Source of the DNA: Candidatus Fukatsuia endosymbiont of Tuberolachnus salignus
Lineage (GTDB): Bacteria; Pseudomonadota; Gammaproteobacteria; Enterobacterales; Enterobacteriaceae
Direction of reading: 5' to 3'
Assembly: GCF_964030845.1 (NCBI RefSeq)
Contig: NZ_OZ034983.1
Location: 372,001 to 436,000 of the forward strand
Length of the DNA: 64,000 bases
Under the pieces are notes generated by a model, which was given only the letters and a program-made list of their open reading frames with translations, ran no database searches and had not been told where the DNA came from. The position numbers and the translations under genes were made by a program. Positions 1 through 9,506 of this stretch are shown in pieces (positions within the stretch are counted from its first letter, which is position 1; each line of letters begins with the position of its first letter).

Positions 1-50
1 AGTAGGTTTGTTTATAAACTGCCCAAATGGCATTGAATGGAAAATTTTAG

Positions 51-2486
51 GTGAAGCTCGTAAAGTATTTTTTGATCCTTGTAACCTGTTGCATTTTATT
101 GGGAGCCGCTTCAATGTTTGGTTTGTACAAATATATTGAACAGCAGTTGCCCGATGTTGCCATGTTAAAAGATATTCGATTGCAATCACCGATGTTGGTG
201 TACAGTGCCGATGGTGAATTAATTGCCCAATATGGTGAAAAACGTCGTATTCCGCTAGTTCTGAACCAAATCCCTCCTCAGTTAATCCATGCATTTATTG
301 CTACTGAAGATAGTCGTTTTTATGAACATTATGGTGTCGATCCTATCGGTATTCTACGTGCTGTTTTTATTGCGTTGTCTTCAGGATATGCTTCGCAAGG
401 TGCCAGTACTATTACTCAACAACTCGCCAGAGATTTTTTCTTAAGTCGAGAACGCAGCATCATGCGCAAGGTAAAAGAAGCGTTTTTAGCAATCCGAATT
501 GAGCAATTATTGACAAAAAATGAGATTATTGAGTTATATCTGAACAAAATTTATCTTGGCTACCGTGCTTATGGTGTTGGCGCAGCGGCAGAAGTCTATT
601 TTGGTAAAGAAATCAGTCAACTTACTTTATGTGAAATAGCAACGATCACGGGTTTGACAAAAGCACCTTCTACTTCTAATCCTCTTTATTCTTACGACCG
701 AGCGATGAGTCGTCGTAATGTGGTACTAAAAAGGATGCGAGACGAAGGTTACATTACCCGAGAACAATATGAGCAAGCGAGAGCTGAACCTATAGTAGCG
801 AATTACCATGCACCCCAGGTTGCATTTTCCGCGCCTTATCTCACAGAAATGGTACGTCAGGAAATGATAAAACGTTATGGTGAGAATGCTTACACAGATG
901 GTTATCAGGTACATACTACCATTACTAAAAAACTGCAACTGGCGGCATTCAATGCATTAAGAGCTAATGTGCTGGCTTATGATATGCGCCACGGTTATCG
1001 CGGTACATCTACTGTGTTATGGAAAGTCGGTGAACCTGTATGGAGTCTTGAACAAATTATGGACTGGTTGAAAACGTTACCGGTTTCTGGCCCATTGCTG
1101 CCGGCAGTAGTCACTCAAGCGGATGCTAAGCAAGCCAATGCGTTGCGTCTTGATGGAAGTAATATCAGGTTATCAATGGAATCAGTACGTTGGGCGCGTC
1201 CTTTTAAATCGGATGATGCTCAGGGGACGACACCTAAACGGGTTAGTGATGTTGTGCAAGCTGGGCAGCAAATTTGGGTGAGAAAGGTTGAGAATGGCTG
1301 GTGGCTGGCACAGATACCCGATGTCAATTCTGCGTTGATTTCCATCGATCCCAATAACGGCGCTATTAAGGCGCTAGTCGGAGGTTTCGATTTCAATCGG
1401 AGCAAATTCAACCGTGTAACGCAATCATTGCGTCAGATAGGATCGAGCATTAAACCTTTTTTGTATGCTGCTTCATTGGATAAAGTATTAACATTATCTA
1501 GCCTTTTCAATGATTTGCCTATTGTTCGTTGGGATCCTGGTGCAGGTACTGACTGGCGTCCGAAAAACTCCCCACCCATTTACAATGGTGCTATTCGCTT
1601 GCGTCAGGGGCTGGGGCAATCGAAAAACGTTGTTATGGTCAGAGTAATGCGTGCTATAGGTGTCGACTATGCGGCAGAGTATTTGCAACGTTTTGGCTTT
1701 CCAAAGCAAAATATTGTCCGTACAGAATCCTTGGCGTTAGGTTCTCCCTCATTTACACCGCTGCAACTGGTACGTGGTTACGCCGTGCTGGCTAATGGCG
1801 GTCATTTAGTGGATCCGTATTTTATCAGTAAAATCAATGATAATATGGGTAATGTGTTGTTCAAAGCCAATCCCAAGATCGTTTGTGATAGTTGTCATCA
1901 ACAACAGGCTCAGCAGCTGTATGCTCCACGTGTTATCAGCCGACAGTTGGCTTTTTTGATGAGAGATGCACTAAATAGCAATATCTTTGGTGAATCTGGC
2001 TGGATGGGGACAGGTTGGCGTTCGGCGCGTGATCTAAAGCATAATGATATCGGTGGTAAAACGGGAACCACTAACAATTTAAGAGATGCTTGGTTTTCAG
2101 GCTATGGACCAGATACGGTGACGTCTGTATGGATAGGTTTTGACGATCATCGTCGGAGCTTGGGACACAGTAGTGTATCAGGAGTGATAGATAAGCAAAT
2201 CTCTGGTGCTGAGGGGGGAGCAAAGAGTGCTCAGAGAGCTTGGGATGATTTTATGAAAGTTGCCGTAACAGGGCTACCAGAAGAAAAAATCATACCACCT
2301 GACGGTGTTGTGAGTGTCGTTATCGATAAGCGAACGGGTAAGCTATCAAAAGGTGGGGCAGACAGTCGTACTGAGTATTTTATTGAAGGGACGCAGCCCA
2401 CTGCTTATGTCGTTCAAGACGCCAATATTACTCTGGACGTAGGTACTACCTTGATATATCGTGGGCAGGTAGAAGAATTGTTCTGA
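51..2486 (+). CDS. mrcA: Penicillin-binding protein 1A (bifunctional glycosyltransferase/transpeptidase)
   Basis: Class A PBP that polymerises glycan strands and cross-links peptides in the periplasm. Residues 1-25 form the membrane anchor. The GT51 domain follows, with the catalytic glutamate at E86 in ATEDSRFYEH. The transpeptidase domain carries the nucleophile motif SSIK (S465), then SKN in GQSKNVVMV, and KTG in GGKTGTTN. All catalytic motifs are intact. At 811 aa it is shorter than the E. coli protein (about 850 aa). The shortfall lies in the low-complexity insert before the KTG domain, where only a short CDSCHQQQAQQ stretch remains. The start is GTG, aligned with the E. coli N-terminus (MKxVKYFLIL). 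In E. coli the opposing nudE separates mrcA from igaA; here only 54 bases do. Confidence 0.96.
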   Translation: MKLVKYFLILVTCCILLGAASMFGLYKYIEQQLPDVAMLKDIRLQSPMLVYSADGELIAQYGEKRRIPLVLNQIPPQLIHAFIATEDSRFYEHYGVDPIGILRAVFIALSSGYASQGASTITQQLARDFFLSRERSIMRKVKEAFLAIRIEQLLTKNEIIELYLNKIYLGYRAYGVGAAAEVYFGKEISQLTLCEIATITGLTKAPSTSNPLYSYDRAMSRRNVVLKRMRDEGYITREQYEQARAEPIVANYHAPQVAFSAPYLTEMVRQEMIKRYGENAYTDGYQVHTTITKKLQLAAFNALRANVLAYDMRHGYRGTSTVLWKVGEPVWSLEQIMDWLKTLPVSGPLLPAVVTQADAKQANALRLDGSNIRLSMESVRWARPFKSDDAQGTTPKRVSDVVQAGQQIWVRKVENGWWLAQIPDVNSALISIDPNNGAIKALVGGFDFNRSKFNRVTQSLRQIGSSIKPFLYAASLDKVLTLSSLFNDLPIVRWDPGAGTDWRPKNSPPIYNGAIRLRQGLGQSKNVVMVRVMRAIGVDYAAEYLQRFGFPKQNIVRTESLALGSPSFTPLQLVRGYAVLANGGHLVDPYFISKINDNMGNVLFKANPKIVCDSCHQQQAQQLYAPRVISRQLAFLMRDALNSNIFGESGWMGTGWRSARDLKHNDIGGKTGTTNNLRDAWFSGYGPDTVTSVWIGFDDHRRSLGHSSVSGVIDKQISGAEGGAKSAQRAWDDFMKVAVTGLPEEKIIPPDGVVSVVIDKRTGKLSKGGADSRTEYFIEGTQPTAYVVQDANITLDVGTTLIYRGQVEELF

Positions 2487-2540
2487 CATATCCGCTAGTT
2501 AAGATAAAAAATAAATCAGAGACCCTGGTATGGAAATGAA

Positions 2541-4269
2541 ATGAGCACGATAGCGTTAATACTGACCTTACTGTTTACCAGTTTGGTCACTGTAGGTTTG
2601 CGATGGTGGTTTTATATACGGCGTCGGTCAACAACCCGAAAACTGACACTAAAAGAACTCATTACATCAGTGCGCAAGGAGGATGGTGAACGCATTGAGC
2701 TGATTGATATCCGCAAAGAAACACCTGAAGAATATACTTTACATCATTCGCGAGGCGTGCAGGAAGCGATCACTATTTGCATTGCTTTGTCATGTTTGTT
2801 TTTTAGTCTTATTAGTCCTGGGATGCTATTACCCTGGCTGATTTTGATTGCGTTAATGCCCCTTGTCGGGGCATGTTGGCGTTTGTTTCGTCCTATCCAA
2901 AGCCGATTTACAAGAAGTCTATTGCTTAAGTGGTACACCAAAACGCTGGGGATTATTTGGTGAATCGAAGCAAAGCCAAATGAATAATAATATTTCTTTA
3001 GGTATGATCGACTTGATTTATCCCTCTCATTGGGGATCTCGTTTGACTCATGATTTGGATAAAAAAACCCAGATAGATATCTACGTTAATCATCAGGTAA
3101 TACGTCAGGGAAGTCATTTATCACTCCATGACGAAGCGCAACGTTTCCCTTTGCAACGCTGGGGCAGAAACCTGATTTTGATGGTCGGTTCACTATTAAT
3201 CCTGATTATGCTGCTACTGTATGTTCCGCTCAGTCTGTCACTCAAGCTAAGTGTTGTTTGGTTCCAAGGAGCACAAAGTTGGCACGTAACCGATATCGAA
3301 GCGCTGAGAAAGATCCCCCTGCATATAGGCGATATACTCAGCGTTCAGGGTACGGGTATGTGCTATGTCCCACCGAGTAGTAAGCATCCTAATTATGTTG
3401 TTTTTACTCCCTTTGATTGTTCAGGAATTTACTGGAATAGTGTGGCACCCTTAGCACAACCTGAATCAGCCATCATTGAGAAAGTAGCCACGTTAATGAA
3501 CACGATTAAGCGACAATTACATCCGCAAGAGAACAAAGGTATCTCGGGAAATCAACAATCAACCGCAAAAATGAAAAAATCAAGTATGACACGGCTAGAT
3601 GATTTCACTGATATTATTTTAAAAACTCAAGCCCTTTGCGAAAAAGCGTCCGATTGCATTTGGCTAAAAAATGTGTTGATTAATTTGGGGCATGCCAAAA
3701 ATTGGACTGTACTTGTTGAAGCTGCGTGTTCAGGACGGTTAGCACAGGTAAATGTACTTTTGCCCCCGGTCAAAGTCGAAGCGCTGCAAAGATTGGTCAA
3801 TATCATTATTTCTTCATATGTCCATCGTGAAATCCATCGGGCAACAGTGGCACTGAATAGCCCCTCACCCGGTGGTTTTTTAATAACCAACAGTGAAGGC
3901 AAACAATGGGTAGAGCACACCCCTCCTTTAATACCACTATTTGATTACAGTGCGTTGGAGCAGTGGCAAGAACTGCAACGGCTTTCTCGTCAGTTACTCA
4001 ACACATACTTTAAAGCAGAAGGCATCATCACGGATATTGTTACAGATACGCAGGGTACTCAGCATATTAGTTTGCACAGTAAACCAGATATGATCACAAT
4101 AATTCGCTACCAAGGTACTAGCCTGTTGCTATTGGTGGTGATCAGCTGTCTGGTGATAAACACTGTACTGTTTATCAGACGGGTGGGCAAAAACCGTTAC
4201 CGCATGAAAAATATCCAACATTATTATACGAGGTGTTTTGATCACACTGAAACTTTTTCCAATAAATAA
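2541..4269 (+). pseudogene. igaA: Decayed igaA (Rcs phosphorelay repressor), internal deletion plus frameshift
   Basis: Two overlapping reading frames (2541-2963 and 2863-4269) together resemble IgaA/YrfF, the inner-membrane protein that restrains the Rcs envelope-stress phosphorelay. Frame 1 has the first membrane helix, then jumps from the TRKLT segment to IELIDIRKETPEEY, so roughly 125 residues of the first cytoplasmic domain are missing compared with the 711-aa E. coli protein. Homology then passes to the next frame near 2898 (frame 1 ends in RLFRP; frame 2 resumes as LQEVYCLSGTPKRWGLFGE). Frame 2 keeps the second cytoplasmic part, the periplasmic domain and the last helix. A full-length product cannot be made without recoding. 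Neighbours yrfG-hslR-hslO are absent. Confidence 0.88.
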
Positions 4270-4287
4270 GCAGGATCTCAATCTTAG

Positions 4288-4455
4288 AGCCTGTTCCAAA
4301 TCTTTTTGGGCGACGCTCAGACGAGGAAAAAATGGGCGAAAAAGCACAGTTTATTTTTTGTATACAATAAAAAGGGAGTCAATGAGTATTTTGAGCTCGT
4401 TTTTGACGAATAACTTGACCAAAATACGGCGAGCACAAGAGATTTCGAACAGGTT
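4288..4455. repeat. R1 inverted-repeat element, copy A
   Basis: A 168-base MITE-like element with terminal inverted repeats: AGCCTGTTCCAAATCT at the left and the complement of AACCTGTTCGAAATCT at the right. The centre holds the palindrome TTGTATACAA. It fills most of the space between decayed igaA and znuB. Near-identical copies lie at 14645, 21431, 33472 and 39891. It has no transposase; the long frame across it is an artefact. Confidence 0.85.
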
Positions 4456-4504
4456 ATTATGCTTAAGGGCTGCTTACAATTGTTATGCGGCCACTTGTGA
4501 TGAA

Positions 4505-5290
4505 CTACCCCCGCGCTTTTTGCGATAAAGTTAGCATAAATATCATTGTGGCACAGAGGACGACAGAAGGACCTGCCGGCGTATCGTAATAGGCTGAAAA
4601 AGCAAGGCCGCCACTAACCGATAGCATACCGATAAGCACTGCAATGCCCGCCATCTGTTCCGGCGTACGAGCGAACCGACGAGCAGCGGCGGTAGGGATA
4701 AGCAGTAAAGAGGTAATGATCAATGCGCCGACAAACTTCATCGATAGTCCGATGGTGAGTGCAGTAATCAGCATCAACAACATCTTGGTCCGTTGCAGAT
4801 TAACGCCATCGACATGAGCAAGTTCGGGGCTGATGGTCATCGATAGTAATGCCGGCCACTGCCAACATAGTAGCACTAACACCACTATCACCCCGCTGGC
4901 AATAAGCCAAATGTCACCGAACGTCACTGAAAGCAAATCGCCAAATAGATAGGCCATGAGATCGACCCGCACATTGGACATTAAACTGACCACCACCAAC
5001 CCGAGAGATAACGCACTATGAGCTAGGATCCCGAGTAAGGTGTCAATGGCAAGTTGCGGTTTGCGTTCCAACCAGACCAGCACCAACGCCAGCACTAAGG
5101 TAATGGCGATAACTGTATAAAATAGATTGATATTTAACAACAAGCCAAAAGCTACGCCAAGTAAAGAAGCATGAGCAAGAGTATCACCAAAATAAGACAT
5201 TCGGCGCCATACGACAAAAGAACCCAGTGGTCCTGCTGCCGCTGCTAGCAAAATGCCGGCTAGCCAACCTGGCAAAAGTAATTCAATCAT
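4505..5290 (-). CDS. znuB: Zinc ABC transporter, membrane permease
   Basis: Permease of the ZnuABC high-affinity Zn(II) importer (ABC-3 family). The 261-aa sequence is a series of hydrophobic helices covering nearly the whole chain. It starts MIELLLPGWLAGILLAAAAGPLGSFV and contains the conserved GDTLAHASLLGVA segment near residues 35-47. The length equals the E. coli protein. Its ATG overlaps the end of znuC by 8 bases, so the two are translationally coupled on one transcript from the znuC/znuA divergent promoter region. The 3' side faces decayed igaA across an R1 repeat; ruvAB, which follow znuB in E. coli, are not present. Confidence 0.95.
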   Translation of the reverse strand: MIELLLPGWLAGILLAAAAGPLGSFVVWRRMSYFGDTLAHASLLGVAFGLLLNINLFYTVIAITLVLALVLVWLERKPQLAIDTLLGILAHSALSLGLVVVSLMSNVRVDLMAYLFGDLLSVTFGDIWLIASGVIVVLVLLCWQWPALLSMTISPELAHVDGVNLQRTKMLLMLITALTIGLSMKFVGALIITSLLLIPTAAARRFARTPEQMAGIAVLIGMLSVSGGLAFSAYYDTPAGPSVVLCATMIFMLTLSQKARG

Positions 5291-6059
5291 CAGTCACGGC
5301 TCCGGTCTTGCAACAAGATCCATGGGTATGTAAATCCTGGTTATGGTTGTGATGATGGCGATAAACAGCCAGTTGTTTTGCACCACTGTTACCAAACATA
5401 GCAATAAATTCAGGATGCATCGAAACCACTTCAGGTGTACCAGAACAGCAGATATGTTGATTTAGGCACAACACTTCATCAGTTTTAGCCATGACCAAAT
5501 GTAAATCATGTGACACCATCAATACCGCACAGCCTAATTCCTTTCTTAGTTGTTCGATTAAAGCATACAGCGCTAACTGCCCATTAACATCAACCCCTTG
5601 TGTTGGCTCATCTAGCACTAACAGTTGTGGTTTATTGAGTAATGCCCTAGCGAGTAAGACTCGCTGATTCTCACCGCCAGACAGTTTTTGCATTGGGCTT
5701 TCTAACAAATGAGCAGCCTGAACACGACTAAGTGCAGATAAAATATCTGTGCGTTTTCTTTTTGACTTCAGAGCCGCTGATTTCAAGCACATAAAACGGT
5801 TGACAGTCAAAGGTAAACTGGCATCTAAATGTAGTTTCTGGGGTACATAGCCGATACACAAAGTGGGTCGGCGAATCAATGTGCCACTCGTTGGCGGAAT
5901 GAGTCCGAGCACTACTCGAACCAGAGTTGATTTACCTGCTCCATTTGGACCAAGCAACGTCAGTAGCCTACCTGTTTGTAGGGAAAGAGAAATATCGCTA
6001 AGTACCTGTCGATTACCCAAAGTGACGGATATTTTATTCAGAGCTATCAGTGTGGACAT
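5283..6059 (-). CDS. znuC: Zinc ABC transporter, ATPase
   Basis: Cytoplasmic ATPase energising ZnuB. Residues 38-46 give Walker A (GPNGAGKST), followed by the signature LSGGENQRV and Walker B LLVLDEPTQGVD, with the switch histidine in VSHDLH. The C-terminus is rich in His and Cys (HHHNHNQDLHTHGSCC), a metal-binding tail usual in ZnuC. Length is 258 aa (E. coli about 251). It is divergent from znuA, with about 100 bases between the two start codons. Confidence 0.96.
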   Translation of the reverse strand: MSTLIALNKISVTLGNRQVLSDISLSLQTGRLLTLLGPNGAGKSTLVRVVLGLIPPTSGTLIRRPTLCIGYVPQKLHLDASLPLTVNRFMCLKSAALKSKRKRTDILSALSRVQAAHLLESPMQKLSGGENQRVLLARALLNKPQLLVLDEPTQGVDVNGQLALYALIEQLRKELGCAVLMVSHDLHLVMAKTDEVLCLNQHICCSGTPEVVSMHPEFIAMFGNSGAKQLAVYRHHHNHNQDLHTHGSCCKTGAVTDD

Positions 6060-6105
6060 GATGATTACGTTTGCTGAACAGACCTATTACGTAAAAAGGT
6101 CTAAT

Positions 6106-6131
6106 AAATTTGATATATAGTATTACACTTT
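6106..6131. promoter_or_regulatory. Candidate Zur operator between znuC and znuA
   Basis: The znuC-znuA divergent spacer (6060-6161) contains an AT-rich imperfect palindrome, TGATATATAGTATTACA (6111-6127), in the place where enterobacteria have the Zur-controlled bidirectional operator. Similarity to the classical Zur box (core near TGTTATANTATAACA) is only partial, so position and context weigh more than the sequence match. Confidence 0.35.
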
Positions 6132-6161
6132 ATCCACTAAGACGATGAGAGAATTTAACTG

Positions 6162-7151
6162 ATGTTACAGAAAAAAAATAGATGGCAACACTGTTCCGTA
6201 TTAGCTAATCATGCCGTGTTAGCGCTTATTTTGCTTGTAATTAACTCCTCTAGTCAGGTTTCTGCTGCAGTTGTTACCTCAATACGTCCGTTGGGCTTTA
6301 TTGCGGCGGCTATCGCTGAGGGTGTCATGCCAACAGAAGTTCAAGTTCTCTTACCGGATGGCGCTTCACCTCATGATTATGCGCTACGACCATCTGATTT
6401 ACAGCGTTTACACGACGCAGATCTGGTTGTCTGGGTTGGTGTGGAGATGGAAGCCTTTCTCGGCAAGCCATTAATGAAAGTGGCGACTGGCAAACAGATT
6501 GCCATTGCACCCTTGGCTAAGATTGCCGGACTACTAATGGCTGGCAGTCAACACGATCAATCCACTGATGATCATCAGCACCACGATCACCAAACCGATG
6601 ATCCCCCGACTAACGATCAGCATCATCATCATCATGGTGATTATGATATGCATGTTTGGCTGTCACCTAAAATAGCTAGACTGGCTGCAATCACCATTCA
6701 TGATAATTTATTGGAACTTATGCCGCAAAAAAAAGACAAACTAGACGCAAACCTGCGCCGATTCGAAGATAAATTAGCGCAAAGCGAGAAAAATATTGCT
6801 AGTATGCTTAAACCTATACGGGGTAAGGGATATTTTGTTTTTCATGATGCCTATGGCTACTTTGAGAAACAGTTTGGCTTGACGCCATTAGGGCATTTTA
6901 CCGTCAATCCTGCCATACCTCCTGGTGCACGACGTTTACATCAAATTAAAACACAGTTGATTGAGCGAGAAGCAGTATGTATTTTTGCTGAGCCACAATT
7001 CAAGCCAGCCGTAATTAATGCTATTGCCAAGGATACAAACGTACGTACAGGTGAGCTGGATCCGTTGGGTAATGGCATCAAATTGAGCAGGGACAGCTAT
7101 ATGAGATTTTTATCTCAGTTGTCGAAGCAATATGTGAGCTGCCTAGAATGA
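6162..7151 (+). CDS. znuA: Zinc ABC transporter, periplasmic zinc-binding protein
   Basis: Cluster A-I solute-binding protein that captures Zn(II) in the periplasm and hands it to ZnuB. The N-terminus is a signal peptide ending near VSAAVVTSIRPLG. The first metal histidine lies in GASPHDYALRPSD. A His/Asp-rich mobile loop spans roughly residues 129-162 and includes a run of five histidines, as in other ZnuA proteins. Further histidine ligands are in MHVWLSP and in YFVFHDAYGYFE. At 329 aa it is slightly longer than E. coli ZnuA, because of the loop. mepM follows after 21 bases. Confidence 0.96.
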   Translation: MLQKKNRWQHCSVLANHAVLALILLVINSSSQVSAAVVTSIRPLGFIAAAIAEGVMPTEVQVLLPDGASPHDYALRPSDLQRLHDADLVVWVGVEMEAFLGKPLMKVATGKQIAIAPLAKIAGLLMAGSQHDQSTDDHQHHDHQTDDPPTNDQHHHHHGDYDMHVWLSPKIARLAAITIHDNLLELMPQKKDKLDANLRRFEDKLAQSEKNIASMLKPIRGKGYFVFHDAYGYFEKQFGLTPLGHFTVNPAIPPGARRLHQIKTQLIEREAVCIFAEPQFKPAVINAIAKDTNVRTGELDPLGNGIKLSRDSYMRFLSQLSKQYVSCLE

Positions 7152-7172
7152 GACTTATAAGGATAAATATCA

Positions 7173-8489
7173 GTGCAGCAGATAGTCCGAACTATCACTC
7201 TGGCGTATAACACGCTATCCCGCCCTCATCGCATAATATTAGGGTCTTTGACCCTAATCACATTGGCCGTTATCGCTTGGCGGCCTGCGTCTTATCATTC
7301 AGAAAATGATCCTGTTGTCAGGAGTGTGGCTTTGAATCTCACTCAATCGCGCTCATTACTCCCTGAAGCCAGTGAGCCTCTCGATCAAGCATTACCTGAT
7401 GATGATATCCCGCAAGATGAACTTGACAGCAAGTATCCTGATGAAACCGGTGCGCATGAATATGTTATTTCAACGGGTGATACCTTAGGCAGTATTCTGA
7501 CACAGTATGGTATTGATATGGCTGATATTTCTTTATTGGCTTCACAACACCGTGATTTGCGTAATCTGAAAATAGGCCAACAAATTTCCTGGTTTGTGAA
7601 TGAAAAGGGTGATCTACAACAGGTGATCTGGGAGGTCTCACGTCGTGAAACACGCACTTATGACCGTGTTGGTAATAGCTTTAAAGAAAAGAAAACCCTA
7701 CAACAAGGTGAGTGGCACGATAGTGTGCTAAGCGGTCGTCTCACGGGCAGTTTTTTCAACAGTGCGAAAAATGCAGGGTTGAATACTGCTGAAATACATG
7801 CGGTGACGAAAGCATTACAGTGGCAATTAGATTTGAATAAATTACACAGTGGTGATCAGTTTTCTGTACTGATATCTCGTGAAAAGTTCGATGGTCGTAA
7901 CGAGCAAAGCCGCTTACTCGGGGTACGGATGCGTTCCGAAGGTAAGGATTATTATGCTATTCGTGCCGATGACGGCAAATTTTACGATCATCGAGGCTCT
8001 GGTTTAGAGCGTGGTTTTATGCGCTTTCCGACGATGAAACAATTTCGCATTTCTTCTGGCTTTAATCCACGCCGCCTTAATCCTGTGACTGGACGTATCG
8101 CTCCCCATAAAGGGGTGGATTTTGCCATGCCAGTAGGGACACCGGTATTAGCTGTCGGTGATGGTGATGTATTGATAGCAAAGCGTAGCGGAGCGGCGGG
8201 TAACTATGTCGTTATCCGTCACGGTCGCCAGTACACTACGCGCTATATGCATTTGAAAAAGCTTTTGGTTGAACCTGGGCAAAAAGTAAAACGAGGTGAT
8301 CGTATTGCTTTATCTGGTAATACTGGGCGTTCCACCGGTCCTCATTTACATTATGAATTATGGATGAATCAGCAGGCGGTTAACCCCATCACTGTGAAAT
8401 TACCGCGTTCTGAAGGGTTAACCGGGCAAGATCGCCGCGAATATATGGCGATGGTAAAGCAGGTAGCGTCACAGCTAGCTACGTTTTAA
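7173..8489 (+). CDS. mepM: Murein DD-endopeptidase MepM (LysM + M23)
   Basis: Cleaves D-Ala-mDAP cross-links so that new glycan strands can be inserted. Order of parts: N-terminal membrane anchor (about residues 20-37), acidic linker, LysM domain (YVISTGDTLGSILTQYGI), an OapA-like middle region, and a C-terminal M23 peptidase domain with the zinc-site motifs HKGVDFA and HLHYELW. Length 438 aa matches E. coli (440). The start is GTG at 7173, with AAGGA about 12 bases upstream. It sits in the conserved znuA-mepM-lpxM order. Confidence 0.95.
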   Translation: MQQIVRTITLAYNTLSRPHRIILGSLTLITLAVIAWRPASYHSENDPVVRSVALNLTQSRSLLPEASEPLDQALPDDDIPQDELDSKYPDETGAHEYVISTGDTLGSILTQYGIDMADISLLASQHRDLRNLKIGQQISWFVNEKGDLQQVIWEVSRRETRTYDRVGNSFKEKKTLQQGEWHDSVLSGRLTGSFFNSAKNAGLNTAEIHAVTKALQWQLDLNKLHSGDQFSVLISREKFDGRNEQSRLLGVRMRSEGKDYYAIRADDGKFYDHRGSGLERGFMRFPTMKQFRISSGFNPRRLNPVTGRIAPHKGVDFAMPVGTPVLAVGDGDVLIAKRSGAAGNYVVIRHGRQYTTRYMHLKKLLVEPGQKVKRGDRIALSGNTGRSTGPHLHYELWMNQQAVNPITVKLPRSEGLTGQDRREYMAMVKQVASQLATF

Positions 8490-8525
8490 TTAATAAACCT
8501 TTATGTGAAACACAGAGCTTTCTGA

Positions 8526-9506
8526 ATGTGTAAAGAAAAAAAACAATATAAAAAGAAGAGCACGAACTCAGGTTTCACTCCGCGCTTTCGAAAAGCATTT
8601 CTGCATCCCCGCTATTGGGCGATTTGGTTTGGTATTGGGTTGCTTGCTGTCCTAGCTTATGTCCCCGCCAAAATACGTGACCCATTTTGGGCAAGTGTTG
8701 GCCGCTTCGTCGGTAAATTAGCTAAAGGTGCGCGTCGGCGGGCACGTATTAACCTTCTCTATTGCATGCCCCAACTGAATGAAAAACAACGTGAACAGCT
8801 GATCGATAACATGTTTGCTACTGCGGCACAGCCCATGGTAATGCTGGCTGAATTGTATTTTCGAGGCACTCAATCGTTGCGTTCACGCGTACATTGGCAT
8901 GGTAGGGAAGTATTGGATGATGTGCAGCAGCAAGGGCGTAACATCATTTTTCTGGTTCCTCACGCCTGGGTAATAGATATCCCAGCGATGTTACTGGCTG
9001 CTGAAGGTAAACCTATTGCTGTGGTTTTTCATCATCAACGTAACCTGCTTATCGATTACTTATGGAACAAGGCCAGATCACGTTTTGGCGGTCGTCTCCA
9101 TGCACGAGAGAAAGGTATTAAACCTTTTATCTCCTCGGTACGTCAGGGATTTTGGGGGCATTATTCTCCGGACGAGGATTATGGCGCTGATCAAAGCGAA
9201 TTCGTTGATTTTTTTGCCACTTATAAAGCGACGTTGCCGGCTATTGGTTCTTTAATGAAAGTATGCCAGGCAGCCATTGTGCCGATGTTCCCTGTATACG
9301 ATTATGATAAACACCGTTTGGATGTTTATATCCATCCTCCGATGAATGATTTAGCACAAGCAGATAACCACTATATTGCTCGTAGGATGAATGAAGAGAT
9401 TGAAGCATTAGTCAGCCCATACCCAGAACAGTACACCTGGATACTTAAATTAATTAAAACTCGTAGGCAGGGCGAGATAGATCCTTACGCACGTGAGGAT
9501 CTATAG
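8526..9506 (+). CDS. lpxM: Lipid A biosynthesis myristoyltransferase
   Basis: LpxM/MsbB adds the last secondary acyl chain to Kdo2-lipid A at the inner membrane. One helix lies near residues 32-50 (YWAIWFGIGLLAVLAYVPAKI). The acyltransferase HX4D motif is intact as HAWVID in FLVPHAWVIDIPAML. The length of 326 aa is typical. In E. coli the next genes on this side are pykA and hexR; here there is only non-coding DNA before zwf. Confidence 0.95.
   Translation: MCKEKKQYKKKSTNSGFTPRFRKAFLHPRYWAIWFGIGLLAVLAYVPAKIRDPFWASVGRFVGKLAKGARRRARINLLYCMPQLNEKQREQLIDNMFATAAQPMVMLAELYFRGTQSLRSRVHWHGREVLDDVQQQGRNIIFLVPHAWVIDIPAMLLAAEGKPIAVVFHHQRNLLIDYLWNKARSRFGGRLHAREKGIKPFISSVRQGFWGHYSPDEDYGADQSEFVDFFATYKATLPAIGSLMKVCQAAIVPMFPVYDYDKHRLDVYIHPPMNDLAQADNHYIARRMNEEIEALVSPYPEQYTWILKLIKTRRQGEIDPYAREDL

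Noticed and set aside
2905..2926. TTACAAGAAGTCTATTG at the igaA frameshift looks like an R2 end
   Set aside because: In the second frame it encodes LQEVYCL, which matches the IgaA family (LREIHCL), so it is native coding sequence.
4238..4528. A 96-aa frame after igaA
   Set aside because: It runs through R1 copy A from end to end; similar frames occur in other R1 copies only as by-products of the repeat.
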